Under the pieces are notes generated by a model. It was not told the origin of the DNA. It was given only the letters and a program-made list of their open reading frames with translations, and did not search any database. A stretch of 64,000 nt of DNA. Source: Candidatus Symbiobacter mobilis CR. Its GTDB lineage: Bacteria > Pseudomonadota > Gammaproteobacteria > Burkholderiales > Burkholderiaceae_C. Below, one piece after another: positions 37,063 through 44,942 of the stretch (position 1 is the first letter of the stretch; each line of letters begins with the position of its first letter). The stretch covers positions 992,001 to 1,056,000 of the forward strand of contig NC_022576.1 in NCBI RefSeq assembly GCF_000477435.1, in the 5' to 3' direction. The position numbers and the translations under genes are program-made.

Positions 37063-38004
37063 ATGGCCCCAACCGACCCCCTTTTGCTGCGCTACCTCGA
37101 CCACGTCCGCTTTGAAAAGCGCCTGGCCGCACGCAGCGTCTCGCTCTACGCTTTCGACCTGGCCCGGCTGCAAAAACTGGCCGATGAAGCAGGCATCGCG
37201 CTGCCAACGCTGGAACGGACGCAGGCGCGGAAATGGATGGCGCAGCTCCATGCTCAAGGCAAAAATGGAAAAACGATTGCGCTGACGCTGTCCGTATGGC
37301 GGGGGTTCTATACCTGGCTGGGGCGCTTGGGCGAGATTCGCGCCAACCCGATTGCCGATCTGCGAGCGCCCAAATCGGCGCGCCCCCTGCCCAAAGCCTT
37401 GGGTGTAGACGATGCCGTGGGTCTGGCCGATTTCCACGACGACGATGCCGACCCTTGGCTCGAAGCGCGCGATGCCGCCATCGTGGCATTGCTCTACGGC
37501 GGGGGCTTGCGGGTGGGGGAGTTGTGCGCGCTGGACGCCCACGCCAGCCCCACCGCAAAAGGATGGATCGACATCGACGCGGGGGAAGCCCGCGTCACCG
37601 GCAAGGGCAGCAAAAAACGCATCGTCCCCATTGGTGCCAAGGCAGTAACGGCCATGCGGGCCTGGATGGCCGTTCGCGCAGAGCACGGAACCATCACCGA
37701 TGCCGAAGCGCTGTTCGTGGGCAGCCGGGGAACCCGGCTAACGACGCACTCGGTGTGGCAGCGACTGCGCCAACGCAGCCAGCGCGCAGGGGTGTCCACC
37801 CCCGTGCATCCGCACATGCTGCGCCACTCCTGCGCCAGCCACGTCCTCCAGTCCAGCGGCGACTTGCGCGGCGTGCAGGAATTGCTGGGTCACGCAAACA
37901 TCGGAACCACGCAGGTCTACACCCGCCTCGACACCGGCCACCTCGCCAAGGTCTACGATGCCGCCCACCCACGGGCGCGTCTGCGGCCCGAACAGAAAAA
38001 ATAA
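37063..38004 (+). CDS. xerC: Tyrosine recombinase XerC
   Basis: 313 residues from ATG 37063 (MAPTDPLLLRYLDH). A GTG at 36994, inside hicB, would add 23 unlikely residues. Core-binding N-domain: SVSLYAFDLARLQKLADEAG. Catalytic residues: Arg in GGGLRVGELCALD, Lys in VTGKGSKKRIVP, His/Arg in HPHMLRHSCASH, His in ELLGHANIGTTQ and the nucleophile Tyr in TTQVYTRLD. The C-terminus VYDAAHPRARLRP is very like that of E. coli XerC, so this is the chromosome-dimer-resolution enzyme rather than a phage integrase. Two hicB copies flank it, and its 3' end is repeated at 33072. Confidence 0.93.
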   Translation: MAPTDPLLLRYLDHVRFEKRLAARSVSLYAFDLARLQKLADEAGIALPTLERTQARKWMAQLHAQGKNGKTIALTLSVWRGFYTWLGRLGEIRANPIADLRAPKSARPLPKALGVDDAVGLADFHDDDADPWLEARDAAIVALLYGGGLRVGELCALDAHASPTAKGWIDIDAGEARVTGKGSKKRIVPIGAKAVTAMRAWMAVRAEHGTITDAEALFVGSRGTRLTTHSVWQRLRQRSQRAGVSTPVHPHMLRHSCASHVLQSSGDLRGVQELLGHANIGTTQVYTRLDTGHLAKVYDAAHPRARLRPEQKK

Positions 38005-38069
38005 GCGATGGCGCCAAGTCATGCAACGATAAATACCCAAAAACGGCTTGCGCAGCACGGAGTAGAACC

Positions 38070-38378
38070 ATGAACGTAATGACAGTGGACGGCTATCACG
38101 CCAAGATCGAATACGACGAAGAGCTGGATCTTTGTCGGGGTGAAATTCTTGGGCTGAACGGTGGTGCAGACTTCTACGGCAAGAACCCCCAGGAATTACA
38201 AACAGAGTTCCAAAAATCCTTGCTGGTTTTCCTGGAGGTTTGCAAGGAAAAAGGCATCGAACCCAGAAGGCATTTCTCTGGCCAATTCAATGAACAACTT
38301 GCCATTGCCGCGCAAGCCGAAGGCAAAAGCATCAACATGCTGACCCAAGAAGCCTTGCGTATCCGTGTCACACAGTAA
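38070..38378 (+). CDS. HicB-like antitoxin paralogue with an 8-codon deletion
   Basis: 102 residues, almost identical to the hicB at 36675-37007, but QFNVRIPPALHEQLAI is reduced to QFNEQLAI: 24 bases are missing and the frame is kept. The lost residues are the beta-strand that enters the DNA groove in a ribbon-helix-helix. The toxin-binding N-terminal part is intact. No hicA precedes it: only the last 29 bases of the hicA reading frame (GCTTG-CAGCACGGAGTAGAACC) were copied with it. It may act as a DNA-blind spare antitoxin or be decaying. Confidence 0.85.
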   Translation: MNVMTVDGYHAKIEYDEELDLCRGEILGLNGGADFYGKNPQELQTEFQKSLLVFLEVCKEKGIEPRRHFSGQFNEQLAIAAQAEGKSINMLTQEALRIRVTQ

Positions 38379-38391
38379 GCGGCACTGGTTG

Positions 38392-38537
38392 CCCGCTTTC
38401 GCGGGAATGACGTACTGATGGAACCATCGATTTTTCCGCGATCCTTTCCAAACAATAGGGATTCGACTTCTCCGATCCATTCCTGCTTTGCGCAGGAATT
38501 CTTTCCGTCATTCCCGTGAAAGTGGAAATCTAGTGCC
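38392..38537. repeat. Cluster of type B palindromes
   Basis: Three palindromic units: CCCGCTTTCGCGGGAATGAC at 38392, ATTCCTGCTTTGCGCAGGAA at 38479 and GTCATTCCCGTGAAAGTGG from 38507. The last, with its flanks TTCCGTC and TCTAGTGC, matches the unit beside clpB at 32931-32963. No gene was recognised from here to the IS1380 end at 38679. Confidence 0.7.
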
Positions 38538-38678
38538 GACGCAATGCACTCGGTTCAGCACCAAAGTCTTCCCCCCGCAGTGCAAGCGGTACCGATACGC
38601 CGTTTTGCCGATATGGCGCACGCCAACGGTGCGCTGTGTCGTGCGGGGTGGATCGTCGTGCTAGACGAATTTCTTGAC

Positions 38679-40372
38679 CCTGAATCCGTGTTCACCCAGC
38701 CGCCATGCACACATAACGCATTGATTATATGAGATAATTACAGTATTTTCAGGCTCACCCAAACGAACATGGCGCAATTTGAAGTCAAGCAAACCAGCAA
38801 GCTGCAACTGACCTCGTATTCCGGACTGGCGCTGATCGGGCAATGCTGTCAGGCCGCCCAGGTGGAGGCGGTGATCGACCCGAAGATTCCGGTGTCGCAT
38901 GGCATGCGCACCTCGGACATCGTCAAGAGCGCGATTGGGCTGCTGAGCTTGGGCAAGAGCGACTTCGAAGCCATCGAATCGTTCCGCAATGACCGTTTTT
39001 TCAAGGAAGCCCTGCATCTGTCCAAGGTTCCCGGCAGCGTTTGGCTGCGTCAGCGCCTGGATGCCAAGGCCGACGCGATCCGTGAATGGACCGACGAGTT
39101 GTCGCTGCGCCTGCTGAAGCGCACCGAAGCCCCCATCACGCCGCACAAAGGATTTGTCTGTGTCGACATCGACACCTTCGCCATGGACAACAGCGGCACC
39201 AAGAAGGAAGAGGTGAAACGCACCTACCAGGGGTTCGACGGGTATACCCCGATCGCCGGTTACATCGGTAACGAAGGCTGGAACATCGGCCTGGAGTTGC
39301 GGCCTGGTTCCCAGCACTCTGCGAGCAAGACGGAATACTTCTACGAGCGCATGTTTCCTCGCATCGAACGTTTGGTCCAAGCCGACCAGCCCGTCCTGTT
39401 GCGCGAGGACAGCGGTTTCGACAGCGCCCGCCTGTTGTTTGCCAAGGCGACGGAACGAGACCGGCTCGCCCGCCTGGGGCGATCCTTCGACTTTCTCTGC
39501 AAGTGGAATCCGCGCAAACAGGACAAGGCGGCCTGGGTGGAGCGTGCCCAAGCGGCGGGAAGCTTTGTGGAAACGCGGCCCGGCAAGCGGGTGGGCGTGC
39601 TGTCTTTAGACGTGGAACGAAGCTTTGGCAAGGAGAAACGCCGTTTCCGCCTGGTGGCCCGAGTGATCGAACGCAGCATCGACAAGAGAGGGCAACGCCT
39701 GTTGGTGCCCGACATCGAACTGGAAGGCTGGTGGACGACGCTGGCCGTTGACGCAGCGGAGGTCATTGATCTGTACAAACATCACGGCATGCACGAGCAG
39801 TTTCATTCCGAGTTCAAGACCGACTTGGACCTGGAGCGGCTGCCTTCGGGCAAGTTCGATACCAACGACAGCCTGCTGCATCTGGCGGCGTTCGCCTACA
39901 ACTGCCTGCGCCTCTTGGGACAGTTGGGACTGACCGGCAAGATCACGCCGATCCGGCATCCGGCCAAGCGCCGACGCATCAAGACCGTGCTGCAGGAGAT
40001 CATGTATCGGGCGGCGAAGTTTGTGGCCCATGCCCGCCGCCTGGTGCTGGACTTCGGTCGCGGTGTGGCGGCGCATGCCAAGGTGTTTGTCACCCTTCAG
40101 GCGCGGTTGCAAACTGCCGCGTCTTCGGGATGATGGCCCGCGAACGCCACGGCCCACAGGTTGCGGATTCCGGATTTTCGGAAGGGGTGGGTTTGCGTGA
40201 GGTGCGGAAAATGCGTTGATGGAAGGCACTGATATGGCAGATTTGCCCTGATATCCCGACCGAATGTTCCTCGGATCGGCGGTGACGAGGGCAGAACCCA
40301 AGGGAGAACGCTCAAAATTCATGCGTTCAGGCCCGCAAGGAAGGGGCCAGTCCAAGGGAACACGGATTCAGG
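38679..40372 (+). mobile_element. IS1380-family insertion sequence with 5-bp target duplication
   Basis: Left end CCTGAATCCGTGTTC and the inverted right end are identical over 15 bases. The element is flanked by TTGAC on both sides (38674-38678 and 40373-40377), a clean 5-bp target duplication, pointing to a fairly recent insertion. One transposase gene fills it. Confidence 0.92.
38769..40133 (+). CDS. IS1380-family transposase
   Basis: 454 residues with no disruption. Catalytic acidic residues are in VCVDIDTFAMDNSG, VLLREDSGFDSARLL and MHEQFHSEFKTDLDLERLP, the last followed by the family's SGKFDTNDSLLHLAAFAYN. The element has intact ends and target repeats, so it may be active. Confidence 0.93.
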   Translation: MAQFEVKQTSKLQLTSYSGLALIGQCCQAAQVEAVIDPKIPVSHGMRTSDIVKSAIGLLSLGKSDFEAIESFRNDRFFKEALHLSKVPGSVWLRQRLDAKADAIREWTDELSLRLLKRTEAPITPHKGFVCVDIDTFAMDNSGTKKEEVKRTYQGFDGYTPIAGYIGNEGWNIGLELRPGSQHSASKTEYFYERMFPRIERLVQADQPVLLREDSGFDSARLLFAKATERDRLARLGRSFDFLCKWNPRKQDKAAWVERAQAAGSFVETRPGKRVGVLSLDVERSFGKEKRRFRLVARVIERSIDKRGQRLLVPDIELEGWWTTLAVDAAEVIDLYKHHGMHEQFHSEFKTDLDLERLPSGKFDTNDSLLHLAAFAYNCLRLLGQLGLTGKITPIRHPAKRRRIKTVLQEIMYRAAKFVAHARRLVLDFGRGVAAHAKVFVTLQARLQTAASSG

Positions 40373-40403
40373 TTGACCTGTTGCGCTCGGCTTGAACCTT
40401 GCT

Positions 40404-41423
40404 TCAAGCCCTTCCCCGCTGCGCAGCCCGCAATGCTGCGCGGTGCCCCCGGTCGGGGTACGGCGCTTCGCGTACTGCTTCGGAAAGCAGCGATGGCGTG
40501 GCGGGATGGATTGCAACGACCCGTTCCCCCGCCAGCATAGCCAACGCTTCGGCCACCGGCATCCCCGCAAGGCTGGTGCGAATCTCGACCGAGCCGATGC
40601 CCAGGCGATCGAGCAATTCGAGCGCAATCGCGGCGTGCCAGCGCAAGCTGTGCGCAGATTCTTTCTTGGGCTTGTCGCTGCGGCCGTAGCCGATCCGGTC
40701 TGGCAACAGTACACGCCGCCCTGCTGTGAGGTCCCGATCCATCCATTCGATCCACGCCGCGCTCCATTCCTGCGGGCCATGCAGAGTCAGCATGGCCGGG
40801 GCAACCGTAGCCGTCTGCGCGCCCTCGCACCAGTAGTGCATCCGCAACCCGGCCAGGCTGGGTAGATCGGCGACGTACCGCGACACATACGGGGAGGCGA
40901 CGCACGCAAAACGTTCCTCCGGTGTACGCAACGCATCGTCACGCAAGGGCCAACGCTGCGAGCGGCTGACTGCGCGGCGCTGTACAAAAAAATCTTGCAG
41001 CAATTTCGCGCTGTCCGCAGCCAGCACGCCCTCCATCACTACCGGAGGGTTAGGCATCGCGGGGTGCGCCAGCAACTGCATTTGCGAACGCACGGCCCCC
41101 GTTTTGGGTTCCCGCGCCCCATACACAAGCCTGCCCACCCGCGCATGAACCAAAGCGCCGACACACATCGCGCACGGCTCCAGCGTGCAGACCAGGGTGC
41201 ATCCATCAAGCCGGCAATTCCCCACAGCGGCTGCGGCCCTACGCAATGCCAGCATTTCGGCATGGGCGGTGGGGTCGTTCTTCTGCAAGACTTCGTTGTG
41301 CGCGGCGGCAAGCACCTCGCCACCGCGAACGATCACCGCGCCTACAGGCACTTCCCCCAGTTGGGCAGCCAGCCGCGCTTGGGCCAAGGCATGGAGCATC
41401 GCTTCTTCGTCGGGCAAGATCAT
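40404..41423 (-). CDS. tadA: tRNA adenosine deaminase TadA fused to a shortened alpha/beta-hydrolase domain
   Basis: 339 residues from ATG 41423; an ATG at 41474 with a weak ribosome site would add 17. Residues 1-150 are TadA: Zn ligand and catalytic Glu in PTAHAEMLALRR, and the Cys pair in TLEPCAMCVGAL. It makes inosine at the wobble position of tRNA-Arg. From about residue 190, RMHYWCEGAQTATVAPAMLTLHGPQEWSAAW and RVLLPDRIGYGRSDKP are strands of an alpha/beta-hydrolase; the nucleophile elbow is degenerate (IRTSLAGMPVA) and the end lacks the region that would hold the catalytic His. The IS1380 lies 31 bp past the stop. Confidence 0.88.
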   Translation of the reverse strand: MILPDEEAMLHALAQARLAAQLGEVPVGAVIVRGGEVLAAAHNEVLQKNDPTAHAEMLALRRAAAAVGNCRLDGCTLVCTLEPCAMCVGALVHARVGRLVYGAREPKTGAVRSQMQLLAHPAMPNPPVVMEGVLAADSAKLLQDFFVQRRAVSRSQRWPLRDDALRTPEERFACVASPYVSRYVADLPSLAGLRMHYWCEGAQTATVAPAMLTLHGPQEWSAAWIEWMDRDLTAGRRVLLPDRIGYGRSDKPKKESAHSLRWHAAIALELLDRLGIGSVEIRTSLAGMPVAEALAMLAGERVVAIHPATPSLLSEAVREAPYPDRGHRAALRAAQRGRA

Positions 41424-41590
41424 GGCCCGAGGGTACGACGTCTGCGATGCCGCACGCAAAATCGCCCGCCTCATCCATCCCTCACCTGATCGATCCCCTA
41501 CCCTATCGACCCCATACCTTATCTACCCTCATCTACCCATTGCCCTTTGCTATTCCCTGCCATCTCTATCTTTTGCTTCCCCTGCACACC

Positions 41591-42193
41591 ATGCCCAGCA
41601 TCTACACCATCGACAAAACGCGAATCCCCACACTGCCCCACGGCGCTGCGCCCCTGCCCCCCGAAGTCTGGGATTGGCTGGCCCCTCCGGTCTGGCGGGA
41701 ACGCAGCGAAGTCGAGCATGACGAACGAATCCTGCAACCCATCGTCTACCTGGTGTTGCTTGATGGGCAACACCGCGCCTGGTGCTACCAGCGACGCGGG
41801 GGAGACGCCCGGCTCGATACCCTGCGCAGTTGTGGGGTGGGTGGGCACGTGGACCGGGAAGACGCAGGGAATGCCGCCACCCCGCTGGATGTGCGCCAGA
41901 CCTTGCACAACGCCCTGTTGCGCGAACTGGCCGAAGAACTGGGCGCGGCGCCCCATGACATCTGCGACCTCCATCCCTACGGCTGGATCTACGAAGACTC
42001 CACCCCGGTCGGCCGGGTACACCTCGGCGTGCTGTACCGCGCAACATGGTGCGCAGCGATGGAACCCACCCCCAGCCATGGGGAAAAACTCGCCGCGCTC
42101 GGTTTTCATGCGATGGAGGAGATCGCCCAGGACTTGCGGTTCGAAGGCTGGAGCCGGTTGGCCGTGGGGCAGTTGTTGGCAATGGGGGGGTGA
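41591..42193 (+). CDS. Nudix-family hydrolase
   Basis: 200 residues from ATG 41591 (MPSIYTIDKTRIP). A Nudix box can be read from GGHVDRED to LHNALLRELAEELGA, with the REL-x-EE core but a longer spacing between the Gly and the core than usual. Nudix enzymes hydrolyse nucleoside diphosphates linked to another group; the substrate is unknown. It ends three bases before ubiA, so the two are likely co-transcribed, and it is divergent from tadA. Confidence 0.8.
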   Translation: MPSIYTIDKTRIPTLPHGAAPLPPEVWDWLAPPVWRERSEVEHDERILQPIVYLVLLDGQHRAWCYQRRGGDARLDTLRSCGVGGHVDREDAGNAATPLDVRQTLHNALLRELAEELGAAPHDICDLHPYGWIYEDSTPVGRVHLGVLYRATWCAAMEPTPSHGEKLAALGFHAMEEIAQDLRFEGWSRLAVGQLLAMGG

Positions 42194-42196
42194 TCC

Positions 42197-43312
42197 ATGC
42201 CCTACCCCGCCTTGCCCCCCGATTGGTCGCAACGCGCCATGCTCTACCTCGACCTCCTCCGCTGGGATCGCCCTGCGGGCTGGTTGCTGCTGCTATGGCC
42301 CACGCTATCGGCGTTGTGGTTGGCTGCGGGTGGTTTTCCCGGCTGGCATTTGCTGGCCGTGTTCGTGCTCGGCACGATCCTGATGCGCAGTGCGGGGTGC
42401 TGCGTCAACGATGTGGCAGACCGGGAATTCGACCGGCACGTGCAACGCACTGCGCGCCGCCCTGTTACGACAGGGCATGTGAGCGTACGGGAAGCCCTGG
42501 CTGTGGGGGCCGTGCTGGCGCTCATCGCCTTTGCCTTAGTCTGCACCACGAATCTGCACACAGTGCTCTGGGCTTGCGCGGCCCTGGCGGTAACGCTGCT
42601 CTACCCGTATTCCAAGCGTTATGTGTCGATGCCCCAGGCAGTGCTGGGCGTGGCGTTCGGAATGGGCATCTTTCTGGCCTACGCAGCGGTGGGCCAAGAA
42701 CTCGACGCATCCGCGTGGATTTTGGCGATAGGCAACCTATGCTGGGTGCTGGCCTATGACACCGCCTATGCGATGGTCGATCGCGACGATGACCTGCGGA
42801 TCGGCATCCGCACCTCAGCCATCACCTTGGGTAGGTGGGATGTCGCCACAGTGATGGGCTGCTACGCCCTGTACTTGGCAAGCTGGGCGCTGCTCTTTGC
42901 CCTGCAAGTGCGCTCCGCGTGGGGCTGGGTGGCCGTGATAGCCGCCGGTGCGCAAGTGGCTTGGCACTACCGCTTGCTACGCGCCCGCAGACGGGAAGAA
43001 TGCTTCCGATCCTTCCGCGCCAACCACTGGCTGGGATGCACGCTGTTCGTGGGGCTAATGCTGGCCATGGGCAACGGGGGATTCACTCGTGGAGCGCTGA
43101 TCGTTGAAGATCTACGCCAAGACTACAAGGAAAGACGCTTCCAGGCCCTCGGTTTTATTGGTGAGCATCTGTGCATGCTGGTGTTCACCCCCAGAGAGGG
43201 AGCTGTTCCTGTGATCGGCGCGTGTAAAGGTAGCGGTGCAGGTTGGCAAACACGCATCAACAACGCTCTGCGCGAATGGCTAAAAGCGCATCCAGAAATG
43301 CAAAAGGGCTAA
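42197..43312 (+). CDS. ubiA: 4-hydroxybenzoate polyprenyltransferase UbiA with a foreign C-terminal tail
   Basis: 371 residues. The first 297 are UbiA: two Asp-rich motifs, [17 protein letters not shown] and [16 protein letters not shown], bind the prenyl diphosphate Mg site, and about eight hydrophobic helices span the inner membrane. It prenylates 4-hydroxybenzoate for ubiquinone. After ...[11 protein letters not shown] (base 43087) the frame enters a different sequence: [16 protein letters not shown] and [13 protein letters not shown] resemble BrnT, and [20 protein letters not shown] resembles a BrnA end. The original 3' end of ubiA is repeated at 44289-44465. Catalysis probably survives since all UbiA motifs are kept. 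Confidence 0.9.
   Translation: MPYPALPPDWSQRAMLYLDLLRWDRPAGWLLLLWPTLSALWLAAGGFPGWHLLAVFVLGTILMRSAGCCVNDVADREFDRHVQRTARRPVTTGHVSVREALAVGAVLALIAFALVCTTNLHTVLWACAALAVTLLYPYSKRYVSMPQAVLGVAFGMGIFLAYAAVGQELDASAWILAIGNLCWVLAYDTAYAMVDRDDDLRIGIRTSAITLGRWDVATVMGCYALYLASWALLFALQVRSAWGWVAVIAAGAQVAWHYRLLRARRREECFRSFRANHWLGCTLFVGLMLAMGNGGFTRGALIVEDLRQDYKERRFQALGFIGEHLCMLVFTPREGAVPVIGACKGSGAGWQTRINNALREWLKAHPEMQKG
42953..43087 (+). repeat. 135-bp direct repeat in ubiA, copy 1
   Basis: Begins CAAGTGGCTTGGCACTACCG and ends GATTCACT. The second copy at 44289-44423 differs at about six positions. The two bracket the brn remnant and toxin-antitoxin insert. Confidence 0.92.
43088..43312 (+). pseudogene. brnT/brnA remnant fused in frame to ubiA
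   Basis: About 74 codons. BrnT-like: [20 protein letters not shown] and [16 protein letters not shown] follow the BrnT pattern DYxxxRFxALG...VVVFTxR. BrnA-like: [19 protein letters not shown] follows the BrnA C-terminus. BrnT's N-terminal catalytic part and most of BrnA are gone, so no functional toxin is expected. It is read as the UbiA C-terminal tail. Confidence 0.65.
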
Positions 43313-43434
43313 CGCAAAGCGCAACGGCGGGGCGTTAGTGAATGCCTGCACAAGTCGCCCATCCATGTGGCGTGATGCCATCCAGCTTGCGGTACATCAG
43401 CGATACCAACATCAGGATGTCCAGTGCGTCCTAA

Positions 43435-43737
43435 TCAGATGATGGCTTGCAGGCCTTTATCAGCGATGACGTTGAGCAGCCTGAGGGCCGGTCCCGTGGG
43501 ACGGGTGTCGCCTTGCTCCCATTTGCGCACGGTCGAGGCCGATGTATGCAAATGCAGAGCGAACACCGGCTGGCTGAATTGCAAGGCTTCACGCAGGCGT
43601 TTGATGTCGGCAGCGCTGAATTCCCGCACCGGCGGCGGGCAGATCGCGTCGAACTGGCGCATCGTCACCTTGCTGATCGCTCCCGCTTCGTGGAGCGCAG
43701 CCAGATCGCCACGCAGGGATTCAATGATCTTGCTCAC
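43435..43737 (-). CDS. XRE/HigA-like antitoxin regulator
   Basis: 100 residues from GTG 43737, which overlaps the end of the toxin gene and has GGAGG upstream. The helix-turn-helix is in AADIKRLREALQFSQPVFALHL with HTSASTVRKWEQGDTRPTGPAL, as in the antitoxins of RelE/HigB pairs that place the toxin first. It would repress the pair's promoter. Sits inside the ubiA-flanked insert. Confidence 0.85.
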   Translation of the reverse strand: MSKIIESLRGDLAALHEAGAISKVTMRQFDAICPPPVREFSAADIKRLREALQFSQPVFALHLHTSASTVRKWEQGDTRPTGPALRLLNVIADKGLQAII

Positions 43738-44104
43738 AATGCACCTCCCATAACACGCCCGACTGCAACGCCTTCGACAAAGCCTCGGCGGACAGTTCCA
43801 AGAACACCTTGCCTGCGAATTGCAGCGCCTTCTTCTCGTCCTGCGTGATGTTCGCCTTGTCACTTTTGGGGAACCCATGCAGGAACACATAGCGGCTGCC
43901 GATCCGGGCCGCCAGCAGCGTGCGGTAGCCGCCGCTCTTGCCGCAGCCGGGGCGGGCAACCCGCTTCTTGTAGAGAAAGCCACCCAAGTCCGCGTCAACC
44001 AGACCGTTGTCCATCTCCAGCACCGCTTTGCACAAGGCGGCATCGGACAGCTTTTCGCCCACCTGCCACCGCGCAAAATCCTTTCGCTTGAGGATGCGCC
44101 TCAT
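43721..44104 (-). CDS. RelE/HigB-like toxin (type II toxin-antitoxin system)
   Basis: 127 residues from ATG 44104, preceded by GGAGA. MRRILKRKDFARWQVGEKLSD, DADLGGFLYKKRVARPGCG, SGGYRTLLAARIGSRYVFLHGF and KSDKANITQDE are typical of the longer RelE-type toxin family (formerly DUF1044). These act on mRNA at the ribosome. Toxin precedes antitoxin, as in higBA. The gene looks intact. Confidence 0.85.
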   Translation of the reverse strand: MRRILKRKDFARWQVGEKLSDAALCKAVLEMDNGLVDADLGGFLYKKRVARPGCGKSGGYRTLLAARIGSRYVFLHGFPKSDKANITQDEKKALQFAGKVFLELSAEALSKALQSGVLWEVHCEQDH

Positions 44105-44117
44105 CTTGGTCTCCAAA

Positions 44118-44240
44118 CTATACCCATAACGGGCATACTTTTCCAAGTCCCCACATTGGCAAGAAGCGTTCGCCACGAATCACGTGGACCAAATGCTCAA
44201 AACGGTTCGCCAGCGGCTGCTGACTGATTTTCTGGCTCAT
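44118..44240 (-). pseudogene. Short remnant resembling the BrxB (DUF1788) N-terminus
   Basis: From ATG 44240: MSQKISQQPLANRFEHLVHV then IRGERFLPMWGLGKV. The pattern RFEHLVxVIxxERFLxMxGLG is as I recall it from BrxB-like proteins of BREX phage-defence loci. The frame ends 41 codons in, so at most a fragment remains. Low confidence; only the pattern supports it. Confidence 0.3.
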
Positions 44241-44288
44241 CGAAAAACAAACTCCGGTTTGGGACCCCCGCCCTTCAGGACGGTAAGC

Positions 44289-44465
44289 CAAGTGGCTTGG
44301 CACTACCGCTTGCTACGCACCCGCAGACGGGAAGAATGCTTCCGATCCTTCCGCGCCAACCACTGGCTCGGATGCACGCTGTTCGTGGGGCTGATGCTGG
44401 CCATGGGCCACGGGAGATTCACTCCTGCCGTCGCTCCTGCAACGGGAATGGATGCGCCGCGCTGA
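44289..44465 (+). pseudogene. Displaced original 3' end of ubiA
   Basis: Encodes [18 protein letters not shown] and [20 protein letters not shown], then MGHGRFTPAVAPATGMDAPR and a stop. The first 135 bases are the second copy of the ubiA repeat (44289-44423). It has no start of its own. Before the insertion ubiA would have been about 310 codons with this ending. Confidence 0.9.
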
Positions 44466-44485
44466 TGCGATGGAACTCTGGGGGT

Positions 44486-44932
44486 TCATGCCAACGATAG
44501 GCGCATGGGAACCATGCTGGACACGACAAAGCCCTGCTTCGCATAGAACCACTGAGCCGCTGCATTGCATCGATCCGTCAGCAATGTGATGCGCTGACAG
44601 CCTTGCATTCGTGCGAAAGAAATGGCCGCAGAAAGAAGCATCGTGCCAATCCCCGTTCCACGACAAGCAGGCAACACAACCATATCTTCTAGCAACGCAA
44701 CCTTGTCGCCGAGTGCAGTAGATATGGTGAATAAGAGATTGGTCATTCCAACGATGTGATTACCCTGCCTTGCAACCAACACAACCCCGATATCGGGGTT
44801 GCCAATGATTCGAGCCAGCCCCAAATGCTGAGCCTGTGCATTGGGCGTGAATTCTTCCTCTTGCGAGAACAACACCGAAAGCAAATCGCTCAACGCGGTG
44901 ATATCCGCTGCGGTTGCCTGCTCGATACGCAC
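44486..44932 (-). CDS. GNAT-family N-acetyltransferase
   Basis: 148 residues from GTG 44932 (VRIEQATAADITALSDLL), which follows the stop of the upstream gene by ten bases; the longer frame enters that gene. Motif A, acetyl-CoA pyrophosphate loop: LPACRGTGIGTMLLSAAI. The C-terminal FYAKQGFV is the usual motif B. Substrate unknown. It is at the end of a minus-strand run with the exported protein and hoxW. Confidence 0.8.
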   Translation of the reverse strand: MRIEQATAADITALSDLLSVLFSQEEEFTPNAQAQHLGLARIIGNPDIGVVLVARQGNHIVGMTNLLFTISTALGDKVALLEDMVVLPACRGTGIGTMLLSAAISFARMQGCQRITLLTDRCNAAAQWFYAKQGFVVSSMVPMRLSLA

Positions 44933-44942
44933 TTTGTCCGAA

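Noticed and set aside
38392..38537. Possible CRISPR repeats
   Set aside because: Palindromes differ in sequence and spacing and have no regular unique spacers; dispersed repeat class instead.
38544..38732. 62-codon open frame before the IS1380 transposase
   Set aside because: Crosses the IS left boundary at 38679 and the target repeat, so cannot be an old gene.
43313..43434. Possible extra gene after ubiA
   Set aside because: Only 120 bp without an open frame of note.
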